A stretch of DNA of 64,000 nucleotides from Microbispora sp. H11081 (GTDB taxonomy: Bacteria; Actinomycetota; Actinomycetes; Streptosporangiales; Streptosporangiaceae), in the NCBI RefSeq assembly GCF_012999535.1, contig NZ_JABBWV010000001.1:310001-374000 (forward strand), in the 5' to 3' direction. Every line of letters begins with the position of its first letter. The stretch's first letter is position 1. This document shows, one piece after another, positions 1 to 9,012 of the stretch. The notes below the pieces were generated by a model. It was not told the origin of the DNA. It saw only the letters and a program-made list of their open reading frames with translations, and made no database searches. The translations under genes were made by a program, and so were the position numbers.

Positions 1-120
1 GGCGGATCCACCGCGGACGTCCTGGACCGTCCGTCCCACGAGTACACGCGGCTGCTGCTGTCCGCCGCGCCGAGCCTGTCGGAGGACTGGCTCGGCCTGT
101 CCGAGGAGGCGAGTGCCTGA
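1..120 (+). CDS. Peptide ABC transporter ATPase, C-terminal end (truncated by window)
   Basis: Only the last 39 codons are visible. The stretch HEYTRLLLSAAPS matches the tail typical of DppD/DppF/OppD-type ATPases (P-x-H-x-Y-T-R-x-L-L-x-A-x-P), which lies after the ABC core; the Walker motifs would be outside the window. The stop TGA abuts the ATG of the following M20 peptidase with no gap, so the importer and the peptidase are probably translated from one mRNA. Assignment to the peptide-importer ATPase family rests on this short tail alone; the substrate cannot be told. Confidence 0.7.
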   Translation, partial: GGSTADVLDRPSHEYTRLLLSAAPSLSEDWLGLSEEASA

Positions 121-1467
121 ATGAGCACCGAGGTCGAGGAGCTGATCCGGGCTCACGAGGATCGCATGGTCGCGGACCTGCGGGAGGCGGCCGGGATCCG
201 GTCGATCTCGTCATCCGGAGATCCGCAACTGCGGGACATGGCCGAGTGGATCGCCGCCCGCCTCGGCGGCCTTCTCGACCAGGTGGCCCTGGTCCCGGTG
301 CCGGGCGCGCCCGAGGCGGTGCTCGGGCGCGCGTCCGGGCGAGGGGACCGGTGCGTTCTCCTCTACTCCCACTACGACGTCCAGCCGACCGAGCCGGACG
401 ACCGGTGGCGGCACGACCCCTTCGGGGGCGTGATCGAAGGCGGCCATCTCTACGGCCGGGGCGTCGTCGACGACAAGGCGGACATCCTCGCCCGCATCCA
501 CGCCCTGGAGATCTGGCGGGCGCTCGGCAGGGAACTCCCGTGCGACCTGGTCTGGCTGAGCGAGGGAGCCGAGGAGATCGGCAGCCCCGGTCTCGCGGAG
601 TTCACCCGCGAGCATCTGGCCGGGCTCGGCATCGACGCGTGCCTGTGGGAGTCGTACCTGCGGGGGGAGGACGGCGAGCCCGAGCTCGTCTTCGGGTGCC
701 GTGGCCTGGTGTACGTCGAGCTGCGGCTGCGCACGCTCGGCGCCGACCAGCACTCGTCCTTCGCGACCTTCCTGCGTTCCGCGACGGCCGAGATGGCGCG
801 CGCGCTCGCGAGCCTGACCGACGAGACCGGGCGATGCGTGATCCCCGGTTTCCACGACGGCATCACGCCCCCGGAGCCCAGGGCGCTCGAACTGATCGAG
901 CGGGCGCCGCTGCCTTCGCTGTCGGCGGCCACCGCCGGGGACGTATCCCCGCTCCTGCCGGGGGACGAGCGCGAGCTGCGCCGCCGGTTCGCCCTGGAGC
1001 CCACCTGCAACATCGCGGGCATCAGCGGCGGGTTCACCGGGCCGGGAGTGCAGACCGTCCTCGCGAGCGAGGCGACGGCGAGACTCGACTTCCGCCTCGT
1101 CCCCGGCCAGGACCCCGCCCGCGTGGTCCGGCTGCTGCGCGAACACCTCGCCAGACAGGGATACGGGGACATCACCGTACGGGAGATGGGTCTCGTCCCG
1201 CCCCACCAGAGCAGGCTCGACTTCCCGCTGGCCGAGGCCGTCAGGCGGGCCGCGAGCGAGGTGACGGGGCATGAGCCGGTGGTCCGGCCGATCATCCCGG
1301 GCACCGGCCCGTTCGCGTTCATCGCCGGTGAGCTCGGGGTGCCCGCGCTGTGCCCGCCGGGCGCCTTCCGCATGTCCAGCATGGTCCACGCGCCGAACGA
1401 GAACCTGTCCATCGCGGACTACTTCGACGCCGTACGGTTCAACGTGCGGCTGCTCGAACTGCTCTGA
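121..1467 (+). CDS. M20 family metallopeptidase
   Basis: A 448-residue zinc exopeptidase-like protein of the M20 (carboxypeptidase/dipeptidase) family. Visible metal-site motifs are SHYDVQP (about residues 82-88), the GRGVVDDKAD stretch (about 118-127) and the glutamate pair in LSEGAEEIGSPG (about 148-159), in the usual order; the dimerisation lid follows from about 195. Length is normal for the family. It starts immediately after the stop of a peptide-transporter ATPase gene, so it probably hydrolyses imported peptides or acylated amino acids in the cytoplasm. The exact substrate cannot be read from sequence. Confidence 0.9.
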   Translation: MSTEVEELIRAHEDRMVADLREAAGIRSISSSGDPQLRDMAEWIAARLGGLLDQVALVPVPGAPEAVLGRASGRGDRCVLLYSHYDVQPTEPDDRWRHDPFGGVIEGGHLYGRGVVDDKADILARIHALEIWRALGRELPCDLVWLSEGAEEIGSPGLAEFTREHLAGLGIDACLWESYLRGEDGEPELVFGCRGLVYVELRLRTLGADQHSSFATFLRSATAEMARALASLTDETGRCVIPGFHDGITPPEPRALELIERAPLPSLSAATAGDVSPLLPGDERELRRRFALEPTCNIAGISGGFTGPGVQTVLASEATARLDFRLVPGQDPARVVRLLREHLARQGYGDITVREMGLVPPHQSRLDFPLAEAVRRAASEVTGHEPVVRPIIPGTGPFAFIAGELGVPALCPPGAFRMSSMVHAPNENLSIADYFDAVRFNVRLLELL

Positions 1468-1497
1468 TCCGGCGCGTCCCGGACGCGGGTGGCGGCG

Positions 1498-2685
1498 TCA
1501 GCCCAGGTCGCCGCCACCCCTGTGCGGGCAGGTCCGCGCCAGGAAGCTGCGGTCGAGGTCCGCGACGTCGGCGCAGCCCAGGAGTTCGAGGGTGTTCCTG
1601 ATCTCGCCGGTGAGCAGGCGGAGCACCGCGCTGACGCCGTGCCGGCCGTCCGCGGCGAGACCGTAGAGCCAGGGGCGGCCGATCAGCACCGCGCGTGCCC
1701 CCAGGGCGAGAGCCTTGACCACGTCGGCTCCGCGCCGTACGCCGCCGTCGATCAGCACCTCGGTCGAGGTCCCCGCGAGCGCGTCGACGACGCCCGGGAG
1801 GGCCTCGACGGTCGCCTGGACACCGTCGAGCTGGCGGCCGCCGTGGTTGGAGACCACAACGGCGGCGGCGCCGAGCTCGTGCGCCCGCCGCGCGTCCGCG
1901 GGCGTCATGACGCCCTTGACCGCGACAGGGCCGCCCCACTGCTCCTGGATCCACTCCAGGTCGTCCCAGGTCTGGTTGCGGTTGAACAGGTGGCCGAACC
2001 AGCCGGCGACCCCGAGCGCCCCGGTCTTCGGCACCGCGCCGAGCCCGGAGATCGTGCCCAGGCGGATGCCGGGTCCCTGCCGGAACCGCCACGCCCAGCC
2101 GAGGTGACCCGCCACGTCCAGGGCGTTGCGCATGTTCACCTTCGGCGGGACGGTCATGCCGTTGCGCAGGTCGCGTTCCCGGATGCCGGCGGTCGGCGTG
2201 TCCACGGTGAACAGCAGTGCCCTGGCGCCGGCCTCGCGGGCCTGGGCGATGACCTCCGCGGTCAGCGCGCGGTCCTTCCAGGCGTAGAGCTGGAACCACA
2301 GCGGCCCGTCGGCGTGCTTCACCACCTCCGCGGCGGAGAAGCTCGACGTGGTGCTCATGGTGAACGCCGTGCCGTGTTCGTACGCGGCGGCGGCGGCGCC
2401 GAGTTCGGCGCTGGGGTGCACGAGCGCGGGCATGCCGGTCGGGCCCAGCACGACGGGGACGGACAGCGGGGTGCCGAGCACGGTCGTCTCCAGCCGGAGC
2501 TCCGACACGTCCACCAGGACCCTGGGCGCGAACCTGACGTCGGCGTACGCGCTCAGGTTCGCGCGGGCGCTCACCTCGTCTCCCGCGCCGCCGTCGACGA
2601 AGTCGAAGACCATCCGGGGCAGCGCCGCCCGGGCGGCCGCGCGCGCGTCGTGGAGGTTCGTCCACCGATCGGACGTTCTGGGCAA
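1498..2685 (-). CDS. FMN-dependent alpha-hydroxy-acid oxidase/dehydrogenase
   Basis: A member of the lactate oxidase / glycolate oxidase / lactate 2-monooxygenase flavoprotein family. It has the FMN barrel motifs: VLGPTGMPALVHP near the N-terminus, the catalytic His in VVSNHGGRQLDG, and IDGGVRRGADVVKALALGARAV followed by GRPWLYG for phosphate binding. I chose the TTG at 2685 because AGGAG lies 7 nt upstream; an earlier in-frame TTG at 2742 would overlap the D-aminoacylase gene and has no ribosome site. It lies 37 nt behind the D-aminoacylase gene on the same strand, so the two are likely one transcript. The substrate (a 2-hydroxy acid) is unknown. Confidence 0.88.
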   Translation of the reverse strand: MPRTSDRWTNLHDARAAARAALPRMVFDFVDGGAGDEVSARANLSAYADVRFAPRVLVDVSELRLETTVLGTPLSVPVVLGPTGMPALVHPSAELGAAAAAYEHGTAFTMSTTSSFSAAEVVKHADGPLWFQLYAWKDRALTAEVIAQAREAGARALLFTVDTPTAGIRERDLRNGMTVPPKVNMRNALDVAGHLGWAWRFRQGPGIRLGTISGLGAVPKTGALGVAGWFGHLFNRNQTWDDLEWIQEQWGGPVAVKGVMTPADARRAHELGAAAVVVSNHGGRQLDGVQATVEALPGVVDALAGTSTEVLIDGGVRRGADVVKALALGARAVLIGRPWLYGLAADGRHGVSAVLRLLTGEIRNTLELLGCADVADLDRSFLARTCPHRGGGDLG

Positions 2686-2722
2686 CTTTGTGCTCCTGTC
2701 TTGCAACTGGATAATGCGGGTG

Positions 2723-4315
2723 TCACGGGCGCCGAGGGACAAGACGCGTCCCGTGCCGGCCTCCGAGGTAACGTCCGTCGCGCGCGACGACTCGGCCTGC
2801 GAGCATCACCCAGGCGATTCCTTCGGGGAATCGTATGGGGTCGCCGAAAGTGGCGGTGTCCTGGACCGCGGCGGGGTCGAAGGCGACGAGGTCCGCCACC
2901 ATGCCCTGACGCACCGATCCCCTATCGGCCAGGCCGAACGCGGCGGCGGGCAGCGACGTCATGCGGCGCACCGCGTCCTCGATGGTCAGCAGGCCCTCGT
3001 GGCGCACGTACCGCGACAGCACCCGGGGGAACGTGCCGAACTGGCGGGGATGGGGCAGGCCGCGCGCCCCGGGCGGGAGGCCGTCGGAGCCGATCATCGT
3101 CTGGGGGTGGGCGAGAGCCGTACGCAGATCGCTCTCGCACATGGAGTGGATGACCATGCTGATCCGCAGGTGCTCGGTCAGCAGCAGGTGAAGCAGGGCG
3201 TCGGCGGGGTCCAGCGACAGTTCCTCGGCGATGCGCCGCAGGGACTTGCCGTCGTGCTCGCCCCGCATGGAGGAGGCGATGACGACGTTCTCCCAGCCGG
3301 AGCCGTACGCGAGGTTCTCCCAGTCGTCGCCCTCCCGCGCCAGGTCGGCCCGCAGGCGCCGCACCACCTCAGGATCCCGGAGACGGCGCATGACCTGCTC
3401 GGTGCTGCCGTCACGGACCCACGGCGGCAGCAACGCGGTCAGCACGGTGCTCCCGGCGGTGTAGGGGTAGACGTCGTGGCGGATGTCGTGGCCCTGCCGG
3501 CGGGCCTCGTCGATCCTGGCCAGGAGCTCGGGCATCGCGCCCCAGTAGGGGCGGCCCGCCACCTTCAGGTGGGAGATGTGCACGGGGCGGCCGGTGTCCC
3601 TGGCGACGGCCAGGGCCTCCTCCACGCTGCGCCGGACCTGGCGGCCCTCGCCGCGGATGTGGGTGGCGTAGACGCCGTCCTCGGGGAGCAGGGCCGCCAG
3701 CTCCGTCAGTTCCTCCGGAGAGGCGAACATGCCGGGGTCGTAGATCAGCCCCGAGGAGAGCCCGAATGCGCCCGCGTCGAGAGCTTCCCTGAGCAGGTCG
3801 CCCATCGCGGCCAGCTCCTGCCGGCCCGACCGGAGCGCGGAGCGCCCCGCCGTGCCCACCCTGAGCGCGTGGTGCCCGACCAGGGGCGCGATGTTGGTCA
3901 CGTACCCGAACTCGTCGGCGAGGCCGAGGAGCTCGGCGAAGGAGGGGCTGCTCGGGGTGCCGGGCGGAAAGAAGCGGGCGACGAGCTCCGCGAGCTCCTC
4001 GCGGTGGGTGGGGAGCGCGGGGCTCAGGCTGAACCCGCAGTTGCCGACCACCTCCGTGGTCACGCCCTGGAGGATCTTCGAGGTGTCCGGGTCGTCCAGG
4101 AAGGGGGCGTTGTCCGCGTGCGAGTGCACGTCGATGAAGCCGGGAGCCACGACCATCCCCGAGGCGTCCAGCACCTCGAAGGGCTCGTGCGGCACCGACC
4201 CGGGTGTCTCGACACCGGCGATCAGGCTCTCCTCCACCACGACGTCCGCGGGGAAAGAGGGACGGCCGTAGCCGTCGAGAACCACGGCACCGGTGATCAG
4301 CACGGGTCGGTTCAC
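2723..4315 (-). CDS. N-acyl-D-amino-acid deacylase (D-aminoacylase family)
   Basis: A 530-residue amidohydrolase-fold enzyme that would release D-amino acids from N-acyl-D-amino acids. Motifs: VVAPGFIDVHSHAD (HxH metal ligands, about residues 56-69), THIRGEG and ISHLKVAGRPYWG (further ligand/active-site region), HDVYPYTAGST, and the catalytic Asp in MIGSDGLPP. Length fits the family (about 480-540). The start is GTG, with GGAGG just upstream; an ATG two bases earlier is out of frame. First gene of a minus-strand pair with the alpha-hydroxyacid oxidase, and divergent from the ThDP enzyme. The neighbours suggest use of modified or D-amino acids as nutrients. Confidence 0.88.
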   Translation of the reverse strand: MNRPVLITGAVVLDGYGRPSFPADVVVEESLIAGVETPGSVPHEPFEVLDASGMVVAPGFIDVHSHADNAPFLDDPDTSKILQGVTTEVVGNCGFSLSPALPTHREELAELVARFFPPGTPSSPSFAELLGLADEFGYVTNIAPLVGHHALRVGTAGRSALRSGRQELAAMGDLLREALDAGAFGLSSGLIYDPGMFASPEELTELAALLPEDGVYATHIRGEGRQVRRSVEEALAVARDTGRPVHISHLKVAGRPYWGAMPELLARIDEARRQGHDIRHDVYPYTAGSTVLTALLPPWVRDGSTEQVMRRLRDPEVVRRLRADLAREGDDWENLAYGSGWENVVIASSMRGEHDGKSLRRIAEELSLDPADALLHLLLTEHLRISMVIHSMCESDLRTALAHPQTMIGSDGLPPGARGLPHPRQFGTFPRVLSRYVRHEGLLTIEDAVRRMTSLPAAAFGLADRGSVRQGMVADLVAFDPAAVQDTATFGDPIRFPEGIAWVMLAGRVVARDGRYLGGRHGTRLVPRRP

Positions 4316-4474
4316 GCATCCTCCAGGGGGTGCCGGCCGCGACAGGGCCGGTTGAGAACGGCGGCGTCGATCGCCGCGGACGCGACAACGTTAGGAAGGG
4401 CGGCATGTCGCCGGCCTCATGCGGTCCGACCAATCCAGGTGTCCGGAGTCTGTGGGATCACACGACATTTGTCA

Positions 4475-4505
4475 CTTATCCGGCAATTAAGGTCAGCGGG
4501 ATAAG
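4475..4505. promoter_or_regulatory. Inverted repeat in the divergent D-aminoacylase/ThDP-enzyme promoter region
   Basis: CTTATCC at 4475-4481 and its exact complement GGATAAG at 4499-4505, 17 bp apart, in the 244-bp gap between two divergent genes. This is a plausible operator for a dimeric regulator, for example the PucR protein encoded 2.7 kb away, but which protein binds is unknown. The local A+T content is raised, as expected for promoters. Confidence 0.35.
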
Positions 4506-4559
4506 AACCGGCGCAGTGGCCGTTTCCTGTTCGTCTGACGAACCCGTATGGGAGTAGCC

Positions 4560-6170
4560 GTGTATCTCCACCAGGCCTTGGCGCGCACGCTGCGTGACCA
4601 TCTCGACGCGACGACGCTGTTCGGCGTGATCGGAGAAGGGAACCTCTACCTGGTCGACACCTACCGCGAACTGCCGGGCGCGCGGTACGTCGCGGCCGCG
4701 CACGAGGCGGGCGCCGTTCTCATGGCGAACGGGTACGCCCAGGTGTCGGGGAAGGTCGGCGTCGCGACGGTCACGCACGGGCCGGGTCTCACCAACACCG
4801 TGACCGCGCTGGTCGAGGCGGTGCGCAACCGGTCGGCGGTCGTGCTCATCGCGGGTGACACCGCCGCCGGCGACCACGGGAACGTCCAGAACATCGACCA
4901 GGCGGCCGTGCTCGCCGGCACCGGGGTGACGCTCGTCCAGGTCACCGACGCCGCGCGGGCCCAGGTCGAACTGGTGGAGGCAGGGCGGCGTGCCCTGGCC
5001 GAACGCCGCCCTGTCGTCCTGAACCTGCCCGCCGACTTCCAGTGGGCCCAGGTCGAGCGGCTGAGCGACCTCCCGCCCCGGCTCCCCGCCGAGCTCCCCG
5101 GCGTGGCGGAGGACGACCTGAACGACGCGCTGGGCCTGCTGGCCGGCGCCCGACGGCCGGTGCTGCTCGCGGGATCGGGCGCCGCCAACCCCCGGGCCAG
5201 GCAGGCCCTCGTACGGCTCGCGGAGTGCCGGGGAGCGCGGCTCGCGACGACGCTCAAGGCCAAGGACCTCTTCCGCGGGCACCCCGCCGACCTGGGCGTC
5301 TGCGGGGGCTACGCGTCGGAGGCGGCCGTGACGGCGATCAGCGAGAGCGACTGCGTGGTGGCCTTCGGCGCGAGCCTGAACGACTGGACGACCGAGCGAG
5401 GGGGCCTGTTCCGCTCGGCGCGGGTGGTGCAGGTGGACATCGACCCGGCGAGCTTCGGCCGGCACCTGAAGGTCGAGGTCGGCCTGCTCGGCGACAGCGC
5501 CGCCGTCGCCGAGGAGATGCTCGCGTCGCTGGAGGCCGCGGGGATCGAGCCGAGCGCGTTCGCCGGCGAGCCCCAGGAGGCGCACGCCCCCGGCGGGAGC
5601 CGGCGCGGCCCGGACGCGGCACTCGACGGCGCGGCGGTGGTGGCGGCCGTCGAGTCGATGGTGCCGCGGGAGCGCACCCTGGCCATGGACGCCGGCCGGT
5701 TCCTCCACCTCGCGGTCCGGGGGTTCTCCAACCCGCCCCTCAACGCGTACGTGCACTCGCTGAACTTCGGAGTGATCGGGATCGGGCTCGCCAACGCGAT
5801 CGGAGCGTGGTTCGCGGCTCCGGAGCGGCCGGTGCTGCACGTCACCGGCGACGGCGGATTCATGCTGGGCGGGCTCACCGAGTTCCACACCGCGGTCCGG
5901 GAGGGCGCCGACCTGATCGCCGTCGTGCTCAACGACGGCTCGTACGGCGCCGAGCACATCCAGCTGCGCAACCGTGAGCTGCCCGTCGACGTCTCGATGA
6001 TGGCCTGGCCCGACCTGGCCGCGGTCGCGACGGCGCTGGGCGGGCAGGGGGTGACGGTGCGCTCCCTGGCGGACCTCGAGCGCGCCGGGGACGTGGTGCG
6101 GAACCGGGTCGCTCCGGTGCTCATCGACATCCGTCTCGACCCGGACCACCTCAACACGTTCGTCAGCTGA
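4560..6170 (+). CDS. Thiamine diphosphate-dependent enzyme, acetolactate synthase-like
   Basis: A 536-residue protein with the three-domain layout of the ThDP decarboxylase/synthase superfamily: an N-terminal PYR domain with the catalytic Glu in GVIGEGNLYLVD, a central nucleotide-binding-like domain, and a C-terminal PP domain with the Mg/ThDP motif running from GDGGFM to VVLNDGS. I chose GTG 4560 because GGGAG sits 5 nt upstream; ATG 4548 lacks a ribosome site. The family includes acetolactate synthase, benzoylformate decarboxylase and sulfoacetaldehyde acetyltransferase, and sequence alone does not settle which reaction it performs. No small regulatory IlvN subunit is nearby, so a biosynthetic ALS role is unlikely. 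It ends tail-to-tail with the next gene, overlapping by 8 bp. Confidence 0.82.
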   Translation: MYLHQALARTLRDHLDATTLFGVIGEGNLYLVDTYRELPGARYVAAAHEAGAVLMANGYAQVSGKVGVATVTHGPGLTNTVTALVEAVRNRSAVVLIAGDTAAGDHGNVQNIDQAAVLAGTGVTLVQVTDAARAQVELVEAGRRALAERRPVVLNLPADFQWAQVERLSDLPPRLPAELPGVAEDDLNDALGLLAGARRPVLLAGSGAANPRARQALVRLAECRGARLATTLKAKDLFRGHPADLGVCGGYASEAAVTAISESDCVVAFGASLNDWTTERGGLFRSARVVQVDIDPASFGRHLKVEVGLLGDSAAVAEEMLASLEAAGIEPSAFAGEPQEAHAPGGSRRGPDAALDGAAVVAAVESMVPRERTLAMDAGRFLHLAVRGFSNPPLNAYVHSLNFGVIGIGLANAIGAWFAAPERPVLHVTGDGGFMLGGLTEFHTAVREGADLIAVVLNDGSYGAEHIQLRNRELPVDVSMMAWPDLAAVATALGGQGVTVRSLADLERAGDVVRNRVAPVLIDIRLDPDHLNTFVS

Positions 6171-7191
6171 ACGCCGTCCGGTAGGCGAACAGGCCGGGCA
6201 CCCCGCCGGTGTGCAGGAACAGGACGTTCTCCTGCTCGGAGAGCCTGCCCTCGCGGATCCAGCGCAGGAGCCCGGCCATCGCCTTGCCGGTGTAGACCGG
6301 GTCGAGGAGCACGCCCTCGGTCCTGGCCACCAGGCGTACGGCGTCGAGCATCTCCGCCGTCGGGACGCCGTAGGCGGGACCGAGCGAGAGATCGTCGACC
6401 ACCACCGTGCCGGGATCGACGTCGGGGCCGTTCCGGTGGTCGCCGAGCTGGGCGAGCGTCTCCGCGGCCAGGGTCGTCACCGCCTCGCGGGTCGCCTCCG
6501 CGTCGCGGTAGACGGAGAAGCCGAGCACGGAGACGTCCGAGCCGAGCGCGGTGAAGCCGGACAGCAGGCCGGCGTGCGTCCCGGAGCTGCCGGTGGCAAG
6601 GACGACCCGGTCGACCGGCAGCCCCGACGTGACGATCTCCTGGGCGCACTCGACGTACCCCAGCGACCCCGTCGCGTTCGAACCTCCGACCGGCACGACG
6701 TAGGGCCGGTGGCCCTGCTCCTCCAGCGACGCGACGGCTCGCGCCACCGCGTCGTCCATGTCCTCGTCCGCCGCGACGGTGACGACGCGCGCGCCCAGCA
6801 GTTCGTCGAGGAAGACGTTGCCGCAGGCGTCGTACTCGACGTCCCTGGACAGCTTCCGCTGCAGCACGAGCGTGCAGGCGAGGCCGCTCACGGCCGCGGC
6901 CGCCGCGGTCTGACGGGCGTGGTTGGACTGGACCGCGCCGCTCGTGACGAGCGCGGTCGCGCCCCGGGCCAGGGCCTCGCCGACGAGGAACTCCAGCTTG
7001 CGGGCCTTGTTCCCGCCACCGGCGAGCCCGATCCTGTCGTCGCGCTTGATCCATAGATTCGGCACCCGTCGCCCGGATTCGGCCAGCGCCGCCTGCAGCC
7101 GCGGCAGCGGGTGCACCTCACTGGTGAGAGCGCCGAAGCGGCGTCGAGGACGACGGACGAGTTCCCGGAGTGGGGCAGGCGTTGTGGTCAT
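6163..7191 (-). CDS. D-cysteine desulfhydrase / ACC deaminase-family PLP enzyme
   Basis: A 342-residue fold-type II PLP enzyme. It shows the lysine motif GLAGGGNKARKLEF (about residues 54-67), SGAVQSNHARQTAAAAA, the phosphate loop region ATGSSGTHAGLLSG, and VLFLHTGGVPGLF at the end, all typical of D-cysteine desulfhydrase and 1-aminocyclopropane-1-carboxylate deaminase relatives. Such enzymes deaminate small D-amino acids to 2-oxo acids. Start ATG 7191 is where family similarity begins; the frame stays open far upstream but into the divergent pucR-type gene. Together with the D-aminoacylase it supports a D-amino-acid catabolic theme. Which substrate is used cannot be decided here. Confidence 0.85.
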   Translation of the reverse strand: MTTTPAPLRELVRRPRRRFGALTSEVHPLPRLQAALAESGRRVPNLWIKRDDRIGLAGGGNKARKLEFLVGEALARGATALVTSGAVQSNHARQTAAAAAVSGLACTLVLQRKLSRDVEYDACGNVFLDELLGARVVTVAADEDMDDAVARAVASLEEQGHRPYVVPVGGSNATGSLGYVECAQEIVTSGLPVDRVVLATGSSGTHAGLLSGFTALGSDVSVLGFSVYRDAEATREAVTTLAAETLAQLGDHRNGPDVDPGTVVVDDLSLGPAYGVPTAEMLDAVRLVARTEGVLLDPVYTGKAMAGLLRWIREGRLSEQENVLFLHTGGVPGLFAYRTAFS

Positions 7192-7286
7192 GTCCCAACG
7201 TTCCAATAACGGCCTGGGCCGCGGCGCTGGCCGATCCTCATAAGTCCTGATCGAATCTTGGTTCGATTCCACAAGCGGGGCGCGGC

Positions 7287-7292
7287 TAGTCT
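7287..7292 (+). promoter_or_regulatory. -10 box (TAGTCT) for leaderless PucR gene
   Basis: TAGTCT followed by exactly 7 nt and then the ATG at 7300. This matches the actinobacterial TAnnnT -10 placed so that transcription starts at the A of the start codon. No strong -35 hexamer is seen. Confidence 0.6.
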
Positions 7293-7299
7293 GCTGCTC

Positions 7300-8934
7300 A
7301 TGCCGACACGGATAGCGCCATCGGGGGCGCGGATCGGACGGATCGTCGACGATCTCGGTCTCATCCTGACCAAGGTGCTGCTCCCGGCCGATCTCGCGGG
7401 ACGGCTCGTGGACAGCGCCGAGATCCTGGAGATCGGGAAGGCGGGCGAGCCGCCGCCTCCGCGCTCGCTCGTGCTCGGCGTCGGCGTGGGGCCCGGCGAC
7501 CTGACCAAGGAGCTCGTCGAGCGGCTGGCCGGGCGCGGCGTCATCGCGCTGCTGGTGCGGGACGGGCCGGAGATGCAGCAGCGCTTCCGGGAGCTGGGAG
7601 GGCGGCCGCCGATCGGCCTGCTCGCGGTCGACAGGCAGGCGTCCTGGTTCCACGTCGCGGGCCTGATCCGTGAGCGCATCTCGATGGGCACGCTGGGCCT
7701 GGGGCACGCCGAGGACGCGAGCCAGGCGTACAAGGACCTCTCCCAGATCGCGAACGCGGTGGGCGCGCTGATCCGCGCGCCGCTGATCATCCAGGATCTG
7801 GACTTCCGGGTGCTCGCCTTCTCCCAGCACCAGGAGAACGTCGACCGGGCGCGGGCGGCCACCGTCCTCGGCCAGTCGCTTCCCGACGAGTACCGCCGGA
7901 TCCTGGACGAGGTCAACGCAATCGAACGGGTCTACGGGAGCCACGAGCCTGAGCTGATCACGCTGGGGTACGGTCTCCAGCCCCGTCTGGCCGTGGCCAT
8001 CCGCTCGGGGACCGACATCCTGGGCTCGATGTGGGCGGCGGTGCCGGGTCCCGTGGACGCCGCCCGCGTCTCGGCGTTCGCGGAGGCCGCCAGCGTGGTG
8101 GCGCTCGCGCTGCTGCGCTTCCGTGCCGAGGTCAGCGCCCGCAAACGGATTCGAAGCGGGCATATGGTGACCATGCTCTCCGACCAGCACGCGGCGCCCG
8201 ACGCCCGGGCGCGCCTTGGGCTGGCCGCGCGTGAGGTGGTCGTCCTCGCGGTCTCCGCCGACGATCTGGAACGTTCCTTCCCCGACGGGCTGCAACGTCT
8301 CGCCAGCGCGTTCGACCTGCACCTCAGCACCGCCGAGCAGCTCGCCGTGGCCGCGGCCATCGACAACGCCGTCTACGGCGTGGTGCCGACGCAGCCGGGA
8401 GGTCCGGGAACGTCGGCGGCGATCAGAATCGCGCGCGGCTTCCTCAGCCGCATGAAGCTGCCCGGCCTGCGCGTCGGGATCGGACGGCCCGCCCGCACGA
8501 CGGAGGGGATAATCCGGTCCAGGCGCGACGCCGAGGTGACCCTCATGTCGATGCGGGCGACCGGCGACCCCGAGCCGGTGCGGTCCTTCGAGGACGTCGT
8601 GCTCGGAGCGACCCTCCTCAACGTGCGGGAATACTACGTGCAGCAGGAGATACCGATTCCGAGCGGGGCGGTCGCCGCGATCCTGGAGTACGACCGGCGC
8701 CATCACTCCGACATGGTGGCGACGCTCGCGGCGTACCTCGGGTCCCTCGGAGACGTCGCCGAGACGGCCCGGCGGCTGAACGTGCACGTCAACACGGTGC
8801 GGTACCGGCTGCGCCGGCTGCGGGAGGTCGCCGGGCTCGACCACACCGACCCGGACCAGATGTTCCTCGCCGGCCTGCAGTTACGCCTGATGGACATGAC
8901 CGACCGCGGCGCCGGGGCGGATCCGGCCGGATGA
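7300..8934 (+). CDS. PucR family transcriptional regulator
   Basis: A 544-residue regulator with an N-terminal purine catabolism regulator-like sensory region and the C-terminal PucR-type helix-turn-helix, visible as TARRLNVHVNTVRYRLRRLREVAGLD shortened here to its key LNVHVNTVRYRLRRL core (about residues 497-511). PucR proteins usually control catabolic genes for nitrogen compounds encoded beside them. It is divergent from the D-cysteine desulfhydrase-like gene and adjacent to the D-aminoacylase/ThDP island, which are its likely targets. I set the start at ATG 7300, preceded by a TAGTCT -10 at leaderless spacing; an upstream in-frame TTG at 7258 has no ribosome site. Confidence 0.85.
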   Translation: MPTRIAPSGARIGRIVDDLGLILTKVLLPADLAGRLVDSAEILEIGKAGEPPPPRSLVLGVGVGPGDLTKELVERLAGRGVIALLVRDGPEMQQRFRELGGRPPIGLLAVDRQASWFHVAGLIRERISMGTLGLGHAEDASQAYKDLSQIANAVGALIRAPLIIQDLDFRVLAFSQHQENVDRARAATVLGQSLPDEYRRILDEVNAIERVYGSHEPELITLGYGLQPRLAVAIRSGTDILGSMWAAVPGPVDAARVSAFAEAASVVALALLRFRAEVSARKRIRSGHMVTMLSDQHAAPDARARLGLAAREVVVLAVSADDLERSFPDGLQRLASAFDLHLSTAEQLAVAAAIDNAVYGVVPTQPGGPGTSAAIRIARGFLSRMKLPGLRVGIGRPARTTEGIIRSRRDAEVTLMSMRATGDPEPVRSFEDVVLGATLLNVREYYVQQEIPIPSGAVAAILEYDRRHHSDMVATLAAYLGSLGDVAETARRLNVHVNTVRYRLRRLREVAGLDHTDPDQMFLAGLQLRLMDMTDRGAGADPAG

Positions 8935-8999
8935 GCGATCACATGGCGTGACCGGCGGGGAAGGCCCGGGGGTGGTCCGGCGCAGCGCCCGGGTGACGG

Positions 9000-9005
9000 C
9001 AGACT
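9000..9005 (+). promoter_or_regulatory. -10-like box (CAGACT) for leaderless hemW
   Basis: CAGACT lies 7 nt before the GTG at 9013, one base off the TAnnnT consensus. The GGGAGG between them is only 1 nt from the start codon, too close to act as a ribosome site, so leaderless initiation is likely. Confidence 0.4.
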
Positions 9006-9012
9006 GGGAGGC

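Noticed and set aside
1439-2665. Long minus- and plus-strand frames over the FMN oxidase gene (1439-2665, 1489-3153)
   Set aside because: Arg/Pro/Gly-rich translations without motifs, typical of alternative frames in high-GC DNA.
6163-8844. A single 893-residue minus-strand protein
   Set aside because: The part above 7191 is antisense to the PucR gene and shows no family features; only the PLP-enzyme part is real.
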